From: Antrihabitans spumae
Lineage (GTDB): Bacteria; Actinomycetota; Actinomycetes; Mycobacteriales; Mycobacteriaceae
Direction: 5' to 3'
Length of the DNA stretch: 64,000 nucleotides
Assembly (NCBI RefSeq): GCF_043944905.1
Contig: NZ_JBIMSN010000062.1
Location: forward strand, 201,160-265,159
The position numbers were made by a program, and so were the translations under genes. Under the pieces are notes generated by a model. The model did no database searches and was not told the DNA's origin. It saw only the letters and a program-made list of their open reading frames with translations. This document shows, in pieces, positions 50,665-58,342 of this stretch (positions within the stretch are counted from its first letter, which is position 1; each line of letters opens with the position of its first letter).

Positions 50665-51072
50665 TCAGTGCCCCGCAAACATGTTGTAGAAGATTCGCCC
50701 GGCTGCGGGAATCATGACTACGAACCAGATGCCGAGAATGATCCACAACATCAGTCGCTGGTTCCGCGGGCCCTTGCCCCAGAAGTCGACGAGCATGACG
50801 CGAACGCCGTTGAGGCCGTGGTAGAGAACGAGCGCGACGAGCGCTAGTTCCATCAACCCGACCAAGGGGTTCTTGTAGGTGTCGACGACTTCGTTGTAAC
50901 TGTCCTGGCTCACGCGCACGAGGGCTGTGTCGAGAACGTGGACGAAGAGGAAGAAGAAGAGGGTGACGCCGCTGATGCGGTGCATGACCCAGGACCACAT
51001 CCCGGGATCACCTCGGTATAGCGACCGCTTCGGCGCCTTTTCAGGTGCCGCGGTCTCAGTGGTGGTACTCAT
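50665..51072 (-). CDS. sdhC: Succinate dehydrogenase cytochrome b556 subunit SdhC
   Basis: 135 residues with three helices. Signature MHRISGVTLFFFLFVHVLDT contains the quinone-site HRxSG and a heme-ligand His. It continues with LALVALVLYHGLNGVRVML and LWIILGIWFVVMIPAAG. First gene of the sdhCDAB operon. The 228-bp gap to cdd holds both divergent promoters and a 12-bp palindrome cgaaacgtttcg (51191-51202), but no clear -10 could be assigned. Confidence 0.9.
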   Translation of the reverse strand: MSTTTETAAPEKAPKRSLYRGDPGMWSWVMHRISGVTLFFFLFVHVLDTALVRVSQDSYNEVVDTYKNPLVGLMELALVALVLYHGLNGVRVMLVDFWGKGPRNQRLMLWIILGIWFVVMIPAAGRIFYNMFAGH

Positions 51073-51300
51073 CGAGTGCTTTGCCTCCAACGTCTTTGAT
51101 GGACGCGTCGAGCCCCTTCGCTCGACGAGAACCTGAGCCGACTTGTGATCAACTCTAATCCTCTTCGAAACTGGGAACTAACCGAACTAGCGAAACGTTT
51201 CGGCGCGAGCGTCGTTGTTAGGGTTGCCTTTCCAATGCTGGGCGGGCAGATGAATGTGAAATTCGGTAACGTGTTGTCGACTGAAACGAGGTGGATCGCG

Positions 51301-51729
51301 ATGGTCGAAATCGACTGGAATATCTTGCGTGACAACGCTTATCGGACCATGCGGAACGCCTACGCTCCATACTCCCGATTTCCCGTCGGCGCCGCTGCCT
51401 TAGCAGATGACGGCCGAGTCGTTGTCGGTTGCAATGTGGAGAATGTCTCATATGGACTCGGCCTCTGCGCCGAGTGTGCCGTGATTTGCAACCTCCATTC
51501 CAGCGGTGGCGGTCGCTTGATCGCCGTTTCCGTTTGCGATGCGCGTGGCGAAATTCTCACGCCGTGCGGACGATGCCGACAATTGCTGCTCGAACACGGC
51601 GGCCCAGGCTTGGCGGTCGATTTCCGAACCGGCCCCGTTTCACTCGACACGTTGCTGCCCAACGCATTCGGGCCTGACGATCTCGATGCTGTCAGCACCG
51701 ACAGCAACCGGGGAGCGGCCGATGCCTGA
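51301..51729 (+). CDS. cdd: Cytidine deaminase
   Basis: 142 residues. Zinc site: CNVENVSYGLGLCAECAV (Cys and catalytic Glu) and PCGRCRQ. N-terminal PYSRFPVGAAAL binds the pyrimidine. Deaminates cytidine and deoxycytidine to uridine forms. ATG 51301 after GAGGTGG gives the standard length. The frame is open upstream, but the extra N-terminus is not family-like. It overlaps deoA by 8 bp. Confidence 0.94.
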   Translation: MVEIDWNILRDNAYRTMRNAYAPYSRFPVGAAALADDGRVVVGCNVENVSYGLGLCAECAVICNLHSSGGGRLIAVSVCDARGEILTPCGRCRQLLLEHGGPGLAVDFRTGPVSLDTLLPNAFGPDDLDAVSTDSNRGAADA

Positions 51730-53002
51730 CGCCATCTCGATCATCATGGCCAAGCGAGACGGCCACGTACTGTCCGACGACCAGATCGACTGGGTGGTCG
51801 ACGGCTTCACCCGCGGCATCGTCGCCGACGAACAGATGTCTGCGTTGGCGATGGCAATCCTCCTGCGCGGTATGACACGAGCCGAAACGAGTCGCTGGAC
51901 GGCCGCGATGATCGCGTCCGGTCAACGACTCGACTTCACAGATTTACCCGCGCCCGCTGTCGACAAACATTCGACGGGAGGCGTCGGAGACAAGATCACG
52001 TTGCCTCTCGCACCACTTGTCGCGGCGTGCGGCGCCGCGGTTCCACAACTGTCGGGTCGTGGCCTCGGCCACACCGGTGGCACGCTCGACAAGCTGGAGT
52101 CCATCCGCGGCTGGCGCGCAGACCTCTCCACCGCCGACATGCGCAGCATCCTGTCCGATCCCGACGTCGGTGCCGTGATCTGCGCGGCCGGTGCAGACCT
52201 AGCACCCGCAGACAAGAAGCTTTATGCACTGCGTGATGTCACCGGCACCGTCGAATCGATACCGCTCCTCGCGAGCTCGATCATGAGCAAGAAGATCGCC
52301 GAAGGCACGGGCTCGCTGGTACTCGATGTGAAATTCGGCGCAGGCGCATTTATGAAGACCCGCGAGGGCGCGCACGAGTTGGCGACGGCGATGGTCGAAC
52401 TCGGTCGTGACGCGGGCCTGCCGACCGTCGCGTTGCTCACGGCAATGCAGACCCCACTCGGCCTGACGGCGGGCAATGCACTCGAGGTCGCCGAGTCGAT
52501 CGAGGTGCTGCAGGGCGGCGGACCCGCCGATGTCGTCGAACTGACGCTGGTACTCGCACGAGAAATGTTGGAGCTCGCGGGTATTCGCGACGTCGATCCT
52601 GCCGAGCGCCTCGCCGACGGCTCTGCGATGGACCGCTGGCGAGCGATGATCGCAGCACAGGGCGGCGACCCGAACGCGCCGCTACCCCGTGCGAAGCACA
52701 CCGAGGTTGTCACGGCGCCGGAGTCGGGTGTGCTGACGGAGCTGGATGCGATGGCTGTCGGTATCGCTGTGCGGCAGCTCGGCGCCGGACGTGCGCGCCA
52801 GGGCGACGCCGTCCAGTTCGGGGCGGGTATCGAGCTGGCTGCCAAGCCCGGCGACGAGGTACGGCGCGGGCAGGTGCTCTTCACGCTGCACACCGAGACT
52901 CCCGACACGTTCGACGGTGCGGTGGAAACGCTGGCTTCGGGCTGGACTATCGGATCCGACGCCCCCGAGCCGTCGCCGCTGGTTGTGGACAGGATCAGCT
53001 GA
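51722..53002 (+). CDS. deoA: Thymidine phosphorylase
   Basis: 426 residues, pyrimidine-nucleoside phosphorylase family: MTRAETSRWTAAMIASGQRL, phosphate site KHSTGGVGDKITLPLAP, the signature SGRGLGHTGGTLDKLESI and the C-terminal barrel-sandwich domain (APESGVLTELDAMAV, GDEVRRGQVLFTLH). Cleaves thymidine/deoxyuridine with phosphate. Co-translated with cdd, so cytidine to uracil salvage proceeds within one operon, joined further down by upp. Confidence 0.96.
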   Translation: MPDAISIIMAKRDGHVLSDDQIDWVVDGFTRGIVADEQMSALAMAILLRGMTRAETSRWTAAMIASGQRLDFTDLPAPAVDKHSTGGVGDKITLPLAPLVAACGAAVPQLSGRGLGHTGGTLDKLESIRGWRADLSTADMRSILSDPDVGAVICAAGADLAPADKKLYALRDVTGTVESIPLLASSIMSKKIAEGTGSLVLDVKFGAGAFMKTREGAHELATAMVELGRDAGLPTVALLTAMQTPLGLTAGNALEVAESIEVLQGGGPADVVELTLVLAREMLELAGIRDVDPAERLADGSAMDRWRAMIAAQGGDPNAPLPRAKHTEVVTAPESGVLTELDAMAVGIAVRQLGAGRARQGDAVQFGAGIELAAKPGDEVRRGQVLFTLHTETPDTFDGAVETLASGWTIGSDAPEPSPLVVDRIS

Positions 53003-53018
53003 CAGCGCGTTCAATCGC

Positions 53019-53024
53019 TACGGT
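53019..53024 (+). promoter_or_regulatory. -10 element TACGGT for add
   Basis: TACGGT, 6 nt, ATG. Leaderless geometry in the 28-bp gap after deoA, giving add a promoter of its own. Confidence 0.5.
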
Positions 53025-53030
53025 CTTCAT

Positions 53031-54137
53031 ATGGGTGCAGATTCACTGCGTGGGCCACAACCGCTCGATCTGGCGTCGATACGCCGTGCCCCGAAGGCGT
53101 TGTTGCACGACCACCTCGACGGGGGGCTGCGACCGGCAACGATCATCTCCCTCGCCGAAGCATGTGGCTACGACAAGCTGCCCGCCGACGACGCGGTCGC
53201 ACTCGGTACCTGGTTCCGAGAATCCGCGTACAGCGGTTCGCTGGTGCGCTACCTCGAAACCTTTGCTCACACAGTGGCAGTCATGCAAACGCCGGAAGGG
53301 CTGACGCGGGTTGCCCGTGAATGTGTCGAGGACCTTGCCGACGACGGCGTTGTCTACGCCGAGATCAGGTTCGCGCCCGAGCAGCATCTGGAAGCGGGCC
53401 TTTCGCTCGACGAGGTCGTCGAGCACACGCTCGCCGGCTTCGCCGAAGGCGAGTCGGCGGTCGCGGCGTCCGGCAGGACGATTCGTGTCGTCTGCCTGCT
53501 CACGGCCATGCGGCACGCTGCGCGCTCGCTCGAAATCGCGGAGCTGGCACTACGTTTCCGTGATCGTGGTGTCGTCGGTTTCGACATTGCAGGGGCGGAG
53601 GCAGGCTATCCGCCGAGCCGCCATCTCGATGCGTTCGAACACATGCGAGCGAACAACGCGCGCTTCACTATTCACGCGGGCGAGGCCTTCGGACTGCCCT
53701 CGATCCACGAAGCGATCGCCTTCTGCGGGGCCGACAGGCTAGGCCACGGCGTTCGGATCATCGACGACATCGACCGAACTGGCAGCGAACCGACACTCGG
53801 TCTCGTCGCCAATTACGTTCGAGACAAACGTATTCCGCTCGAACTGTGCCCGACCTCCAACGTGCAGACCGGAGCGGTCGAGTCGCTGGCCGAGCATCCT
53901 TTCGCTCTGCTCGCAGAGCTCAGGTTCCGCGTCACGGTGAACACCGACAACCGGCTGCTCGGCGATACGACGATGAGCAACGAAATGCTGGAGCTGGTAA
54001 CAGCTTTCGGCTACGGCTGGAGCGACCTCGAACGCTTCACGATCAACGCCATGAAGTCCGCGTTCATCCCCTTCTCGGAACGACTGCGACTCATCGACCA
54101 CGTCATCAAACCTGGGTTCGCGGTCCTGATCGGGTAA
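53031..54137 (+). CDS. add: Adenosine deaminase
   Basis: 368 residues, TIM-barrel metallohydrolase: zinc His26/His28 in LLHDHLDGG, FTIHAGEAFGLPS (His and catalytic Glu), GHGVRIIDD and the final Asp pair in VTVNTDNRLLG. Converts adenosine to inosine. Works with the purine nucleoside phosphorylase gene about 6 kb on. Confidence 0.96.
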   Translation: MGADSLRGPQPLDLASIRRAPKALLHDHLDGGLRPATIISLAEACGYDKLPADDAVALGTWFRESAYSGSLVRYLETFAHTVAVMQTPEGLTRVARECVEDLADDGVVYAEIRFAPEQHLEAGLSLDEVVEHTLAGFAEGESAVAASGRTIRVVCLLTAMRHAARSLEIAELALRFRDRGVVGFDIAGAEAGYPPSRHLDAFEHMRANNARFTIHAGEAFGLPSIHEAIAFCGADRLGHGVRIIDDIDRTGSEPTLGLVANYVRDKRIPLELCPTSNVQTGAVESLAEHPFALLAELRFRVTVNTDNRLLGDTTMSNEMLELVTAFGYGWSDLERFTINAMKSAFIPFSERLRLIDHVIKPGFAVLIG

Positions 54138-54151
54138 CCCGACCAGGACCG
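54121..54151. terminator. Bidirectional hairpin spanning the add stop codon
   Basis: Stem cggtcctgatcggg / cccgaccaggaccg, 14 bp with one G-U, loop TAA, which is the add stop codon itself. Serves the convergent add and Rv3311-like genes. No U-run. Confidence 0.55.
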
Positions 54152-54157
54152 ATCGGA

Positions 54158-55414
54158 TCAGGCCTTGTTGAGCCGCGTTTCGAATTCCCGCTCGAGAGCC
54201 AGCCACGCCTGAGCTTCCGCAGCGAACGGCGGGCTCGGAGCGAGCCGCGACGGGTCGGGATTGAGCAGATACGACACGTACCACCCGAGCGGTGTCGACG
54301 GTGCTAGCGCCTTCTCGACCGAGTCGTCGCCGGCGTAATCCGCTGCATCGGAGAACAATTCCACGATCAGGTCGAGCTGTTCGGCGTCGACGATTTCCGG
54401 GCCTTCGCCGAGGTCGTCGGCAAGTCCGGTGAGAACGTAGACGTTCTCGTCGGTGACCTCGATCTCGAGCGACCCGTCGACCGCTGCGGTCTCGACTTCG
54501 GTGTACGTGCTGACCTTGGCAAGGTCGTGATCGCTGTTGTCGGCGAGATGCCGAGCGAGCTGACGCTCCGACGCGAAGACCGTGATATCACCTTTGGTGC
54601 CGAGGAAGATCGGCTCGTCGTCGAGGTAGCAGCGCAACGTGAAGAAGTCGCCCTCGGAGGTGATGATCTTGACCGGGTCGATCCCGACGGTGTCCCAGAA
54701 GGAATCCACGCCGTCGTCCTCTGGCTCGTCACCTTCTTCGAAATCGACTGTCTCGAAATCGTCTTCGTCGGCTGATTCGCTAACAGTGTCGTCGGCGTCG
54801 ACGGTGTTCTCGGCGGCGATCAGCAGTTCGGCTTCGGCGACCTCGACGGCGGCGGCATCGACCTCGGGTGTCGAGACGACCTTGTCGATCGCATCCAGGA
54901 CGGCGTCCCAGCCCTTGGAAACCGCAGCACCGACCTTGTCCCACAGTGCTTCTCCGTCACGGCCTGCGAAGGCTCGGACGCCACCGGGCAGCGCGCCCAG
55001 AATCGGGTTGGCGCTGAAGAACTTGATGACGACGTCGAGTTCGCACACCTCGCCGATGGTGCGGACCATCTCGAGCGTGTCTTCGAGTTCGGTGACGATC
55101 TCTGCGTCGGGTTCGCTCGCGGCCAGTTCGGGAACGGCGACCAGGTCGTAGCAGAAGTTCTCCTCCGGCTCCAGCTCTGCCGCCGAAAGTGCCGAGACGA
55201 CCGACCAGGCCGGATGCTCGACGAGATCGTTGTCCTTGTTCGTGCGAATGAACGCCGCAAGCTCCGCAACGGACGCGAAACCGAAGAGGTCGTCGTCGTG
55301 TCCGAGGAACGCCTCCCATTCGTCATCGCCCTCGCGCCAGCGCGGCGCCCAAAGAGTTACGAGATCGCCATCGGTAAGCCCGAGTTCGATTGGGACGATG
55401 TCTCCTACTGCCAT
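54158..55414 (-). CDS. Rv3311-like conserved acidic protein
   Basis: 418 residues, strongly acidic (long Asp/Glu tracts around residues 200-235). It has two similar halves: LVTLWAPRWREGDDEWEAFL plus FGFASVAELAAFIRTNKDND in the first, FFTLRCYLDDEPIFLGTKGD plus VFASERQLARHLADNSDHD in the second, which points to an internal duplication. Conserved across Corynebacteriales beside add and upp (Rv3311 in M. tuberculosis), sometimes labelled primosomal protein without support. TAGGCT lies 7 nt before the ATG. Confidence 0.82.
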   Translation of the reverse strand: MAVGDIVPIELGLTDGDLVTLWAPRWREGDDEWEAFLGHDDDLFGFASVAELAAFIRTNKDNDLVEHPAWSVVSALSAAELEPEENFCYDLVAVPELAASEPDAEIVTELEDTLEMVRTIGEVCELDVVIKFFSANPILGALPGGVRAFAGRDGEALWDKVGAAVSKGWDAVLDAIDKVVSTPEVDAAAVEVAEAELLIAAENTVDADDTVSESADEDDFETVDFEEGDEPEDDGVDSFWDTVGIDPVKIITSEGDFFTLRCYLDDEPIFLGTKGDITVFASERQLARHLADNSDHDLAKVSTYTEVETAAVDGSLEIEVTDENVYVLTGLADDLGEGPEIVDAEQLDLIVELFSDAADYAGDDSVEKALAPSTPLGWYVSYLLNPDPSRLAPSPPFAAEAQAWLALEREFETRLNKA

Positions 55415-55421
55415 GGGCGGA

Positions 55422-55427
55422 AGCCTA
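55422..55427 (-). promoter_or_regulatory. -10 element TAGGCT for the Rv3311-like gene
   Basis: Minus-strand TAGGCT with 7 nt to the ATG. Leaderless geometry. Confidence 0.5.
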
Positions 55428-55447
55428 TCGACATCGTCGCGCGCGCA

Positions 55448-55771
55448 CTATTGCGGCCCGTCGACTCCGAACGCGTTATTGAGTCGATCGATGACCTGAG
55501 CTCGGCGTTCGCCGGCGATCCGTGCTGCCTCGTGCGCTGCCGAGGTGATCGAAGGGCCGACCTCGTTCGCAGGTTTGGCTGTAATCGACTCTTCCAGCCA
55601 GAGGCCGGTCAGCGTGCCGTTGCCGTCGACCTCCGCCGTCACACAGCCGTCGTCGGAGGTGTAGCGAGCGCGGATGCTGCTCAGCCCGGCCAGTGCCTCC
55701 TCGAGGGACTCCAGCTTGGCGGTCGCTCGATCGACCAGCTCGTCCATCTCTGCTGTCGTCGAGGCGCTCAT
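55448..55771 (-). CDS. YbaB/EbfC-like protein (EspL-type) of a T7SS-associated module
   Basis: 107 residues: N-terminal coiled helix (AEMDELVDRATAKLESLEEA), then VTAEVDGNGTLTGLWLEESI and a C-terminal helix, the fold of the YbaB nucleoid-associated family. In ESX loci, EspL-type proteins of this family accompany secreted substrates. The start ATG overlaps the preceding stop by 4 bp (ATGA). Last gene of a four-gene minus-strand operon. Confidence 0.75.
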   Translation of the reverse strand: MSASTTAEMDELVDRATAKLESLEEALAGLSSIRARYTSDDGCVTAEVDGNGTLTGLWLEESITAKPANEVGPSITSAAHEAARIAGERRAQVIDRLNNAFGVDGPQ

Positions 55772-56127
55772 ACCGGCCGCAACCACGATGTCGGAGCGGT
55801 TTCGCGCTCCTCGAAATGTGTCTCCTGCGTGACGACCTGGTCGCGGGTCGGCAGACCGAGCCGATCGAGCACGTCGGTGGCAATGCCTGCCTCGGCGAGT
55901 TCCTCGCGGCGCAGCGCACCTGCTTCGAGGGTCGCCTGCCTGCAAAGGCGCATGATCTCGTCGGCGAGCGCCGCAGCGCCGTAGCGCAGTTCCTGCCTGT
56001 CGACGCGAATCTCGACGGGTAGGCCCTGATCGGTCGCGCAGACTGCGATCGTTGCTCCTCGATTGGTCCGCGTGACCGTAGTCACGGGAGGAGTTGTCAC
56101 GGGAGGAATTGTTGTCTCGGTGCTCAT
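55768..56127 (-). CDS. Hypothetical protein of the T7SS-associated module
   Basis: 119 residues. A Thr/Pro-rich start (STETTIPPVTTPPVTTVTRT), then a compact domain with ATIAVCATDQGLPVEIRVDR and the helices AAALADEIMRLCRQATLEAG and LREELAEAGIATDVLDRLG. The beta-then-helix layout resembles DUF2694/EspD-like partners of YbaB proteins, but I am not certain. Sandwiched in an operon between the NlpC protein and the YbaB-like protein. Confidence 0.65.
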   Translation of the reverse strand: MSTETTIPPVTTPPVTTVTRTNRGATIAVCATDQGLPVEIRVDRQELRYGAAALADEIMRLCRQATLEAGALRREELAEAGIATDVLDRLGLPTRDQVVTQETHFEERETAPTSWLRPV

Positions 56128-56134
56128 ACGATTC

Positions 56135-57262
56135 TCATTCGGTCGGCCGGTAGAAGCCATGGAAGGCCATACCGATGTTGTCGGTGCGGACTGCGGATAC
56201 CTGGACGGGATCGCCGGCTTCGACCATCATTCCGTTGCCGACGACCATCGCGACGTGACCGTCCCAGACGGCGAGATCGCCTGGCATGAGGTCGCCGGGC
56301 CCGACGGAGGATCCGATCGCCTGCTGGTCGGCGAGTCGAGGTAGGTCGACCCCGGCGTCGCCGTATGCCCACTTGGTCAGCCCGCTGCAGTCGAGTCCCG
56401 AGCCTGGCGAATTGCCACCCCACACATAGGGTGTGCCCTGCGCGCTGAGCGCGTTGCGAACCGCTCGAGCAGCTTCTTCGTTGGGTGCCATCGCGGTGCT
56501 GCCGTCCGGCAGCGTGATCATGACTCCGGTGCCGTCCGACGGCCGCATTCCCGGTCTTGTTCCCTTGTCGCCGGTCAGTTTGCTCGCCGGACCGCCTCCG
56601 GTGTTCCGGCTCGGCGCCGCGCCGGTGAATAGTCCAGGCGGTGTCGCGGGTGCGGCGGCGCTCTGGGTCAGCCCGCTGACGAACTTTGCGGCGGCGTCGG
56701 AGCTACCCGGCGCTGATGCAGGCGTCGTCGCAGCCGCGGGTGCGGTCGGAGTCGACACCGGCGCAGCGAATTCCAGCATCTTCGCGGTGTGCACCGCGAG
56801 CTGGGCGCGTACCTTCGCGACCACAGCGAGCGCGCGACCGAGGTGTTCCACCGCCGCAGCGACGACCATCGCCTGCGCGGGCGGGGTCGCGAGCAGGGGA
56901 GCTGCAGCGGACACGATGGAAACGAACGACTGCAGGATCGCCTCCAACTCGACGACTCCCGCAGCTACGTCGGAGCTCGCGGTTGCCACGACCGCTGCGA
57001 TATCGGTGCCGCGGTCGGAGATGTTGGCATAGGAGTCCTGGGTGAGGCCGGCTTTGGTGACCGCATTGAGCGCTGTTGCGCCCGACCAGGACGAGTCGAG
57101 CAGATCGATCGCATCGCGCCCGATCGCGTGGACTGAATCGATGGTTGCCGACGACACGGCCAACGCATCGGCAGGGCCACCGGTGGGAACGAAGCCAGGA
57201 CCGAAACTCGAGAAGAGATCGATGATGGGTTTGGCGAGGCCTTCGACGTCGATCATCGTCAC
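56135..57262 (-). CDS. NlpC/P60 peptidoglycan hydrolase with WXG-type N-terminal domain
   Basis: 375 residues. Residues 1-165 form an Ala-rich helical domain containing W59-S-G61, like the WXG turn of type VII secreted helical hairpins. A Pro/Thr/Ala linker follows, and the C-terminal NlpC/P60 domain has Cys292 in GLDCSGLTKWAYGDAGV and His336 in WDGHVAMVVGNGMM, with LMPGDLAVW before it. No Sec signal is present, so export would have to be through another route such as ESX. GTG start overlaps the upstream gene's TGA. Probably a DL-endopeptidase. Confidence 0.85.
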   Translation of the reverse strand: MTMIDVEGLAKPIIDLFSSFGPGFVPTGGPADALAVSSATIDSVHAIGRDAIDLLDSSWSGATALNAVTKAGLTQDSYANISDRGTDIAAVVATASSDVAAGVVELEAILQSFVSIVSAAAPLLATPPAQAMVVAAAVEHLGRALAVVAKVRAQLAVHTAKMLEFAAPVSTPTAPAAATTPASAPGSSDAAAKFVSGLTQSAAAPATPPGLFTGAAPSRNTGGGPASKLTGDKGTRPGMRPSDGTGVMITLPDGSTAMAPNEEAARAVRNALSAQGTPYVWGGNSPGSGLDCSGLTKWAYGDAGVDLPRLADQQAIGSSVGPGDLMPGDLAVWDGHVAMVVGNGMMVEAGDPVQVSAVRTDNIGMAFHGFYRPTE

Positions 57263-57582
57263 ACCCGCGTGTCTACGTCGGTGTTGCCGAGACCTGCTGC
57301 CGTCGCCGAGTCGACACCGACGTAACCGGCTGCGGTGGATACAGCTGCCGTGCCCATCGTGGCGACGACGCCGGTGAGTTCGGCGATGGTGGCGAGGTGA
57401 GTTGCATGAGCGGCTGCGAATGCGGCGACGAACTCTCCACCGATCAAGCCGAGCGCGGGACCGAGCAGTGCGGGCCCTGCCGCCGCGGTTTCCGTACCTG
57501 CGGCCGCCAGTCCGATCGCCATGACGTCGGCGACGGCACCGTAGCCGTGTATCGCCCCCGTCTCGGCCGATAGATCACTCAC
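57259..57582 (-). CDS. EspC-like small type VII secretion substrate
   Basis: 107 residues, Ala/Gly-rich with few charges, predicted as two helices around GPALGLIGGEFVAAF. It ends with the T7SS signal YxxxD (YVGVD, residues 87-91) after AAVSTAAG, the pattern seen in EspC/DUF2580-type ESX substrates. First gene of the module and coupled to the NlpC gene (GTGA). No WXG is present in this protein. The partner NlpC protein supplies one. Confidence 0.7.
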   Translation of the reverse strand: MSDLSAETGAIHGYGAVADVMAIGLAAAGTETAAAGPALLGPALGLIGGEFVAAFAAAHATHLATIAELTGVVATMGTAAVSTAAGYVGVDSATAAGLGNTDVDTRV

Positions 57583-57705
57583 GCGCGATTCCCCCCGGGT
57601 GTCGGTGTGCCTTCACAGTGTTCGACGCGCGCAGTGGCCGAACGGTTCCCTCTGGTTTCTCTGGTTTCTCGGGATTCTTGCGATTGCTCGCCGCCCCTCG
57701 GCCAC

Positions 57706-57711
57706 TAGGGT
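57706..57711 (+). promoter_or_regulatory. -10 element TAGGGT for upp
   Basis: TAGGGT with 7 nt to the ATG. Leaderless geometry. Confidence 0.5.
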
Positions 57712-57718
57712 TTCACCC

Positions 57719-58342
57719 ATGCGCACTCAGGTCGTCGATCATCCGCTGGCATCCGCATTGCTCACCACGATGCGCGACGAACGCACAGACAATGCCGCTT
57801 TCCGGGCTGCGCTTCGTGAGTTGACGCAGATGCTGATCTACGAGGCCATCCGCGATGCTCCAACGGAGGAATTCGACGTGCAGACGCCCGTCGCGCGGAC
57901 CCGCGGCGTCCGGCTGGCCAACCCACCGCTGCTCGTGCCGGTCCTGCGCGCAGGGTTGGGCATGGTCGATCAGGCCAGCGCGTCGATACCTCAGGCTCGT
58001 GTCGGGTTCGTCGGCATGGCCCGCGACGAGGAGACTCACGAACCTGTCTCGTATCTGGAGTCGCTGCCGGACAGTCTTGCGGGCATCCCCGTCTACGTCC
58101 TCGATCCGATGTTGGCCACCGGCGGATCGATGCGCTGCACGATCGAATTGCTCGTCGCCCGTGGAGCGACCGACATCACCGCCGTCTGCGTCGTCGCGGC
58201 ACCGGAAGGCATTGCGGCGTTGGAGAAATCGGGTTTCCCGGTTCGGTTGGTGACAGCGAGCATCGACGACGGTCTCAACGACGCTGCCTTTATAGTCCCG
58301 GGTCTCGGCGATGCGGGGGACAGGCAGTTCGGGCCACGTTAG
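57719..58342 (+). CDS. upp: Uracil phosphoribosyltransferase
   Basis: 207 residues. Motifs VVDHPLASALLTTMRDERT at the start, LVPVLRAGLGMVDQAS, PRPP loop VYVLDPMLATGGSMRCTI and C-terminal IVPGLGDAGDRQFG, which binds uracil. Makes UMP from uracil and PRPP, completing the cdd-deoA salvage route. The stop shares TTAG with the convergent phosphohexomutase stop. Confidence 0.96.
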   Translation: MRTQVVDHPLASALLTTMRDERTDNAAFRAALRELTQMLIYEAIRDAPTEEFDVQTPVARTRGVRLANPPLLVPVLRAGLGMVDQASASIPQARVGFVGMARDEETHEPVSYLESLPDSLAGIPVYVLDPMLATGGSMRCTIELLVARGATDITAVCVVAAPEGIAALEKSGFPVRLVTASIDDGLNDAAFIVPGLGDAGDRQFGPR

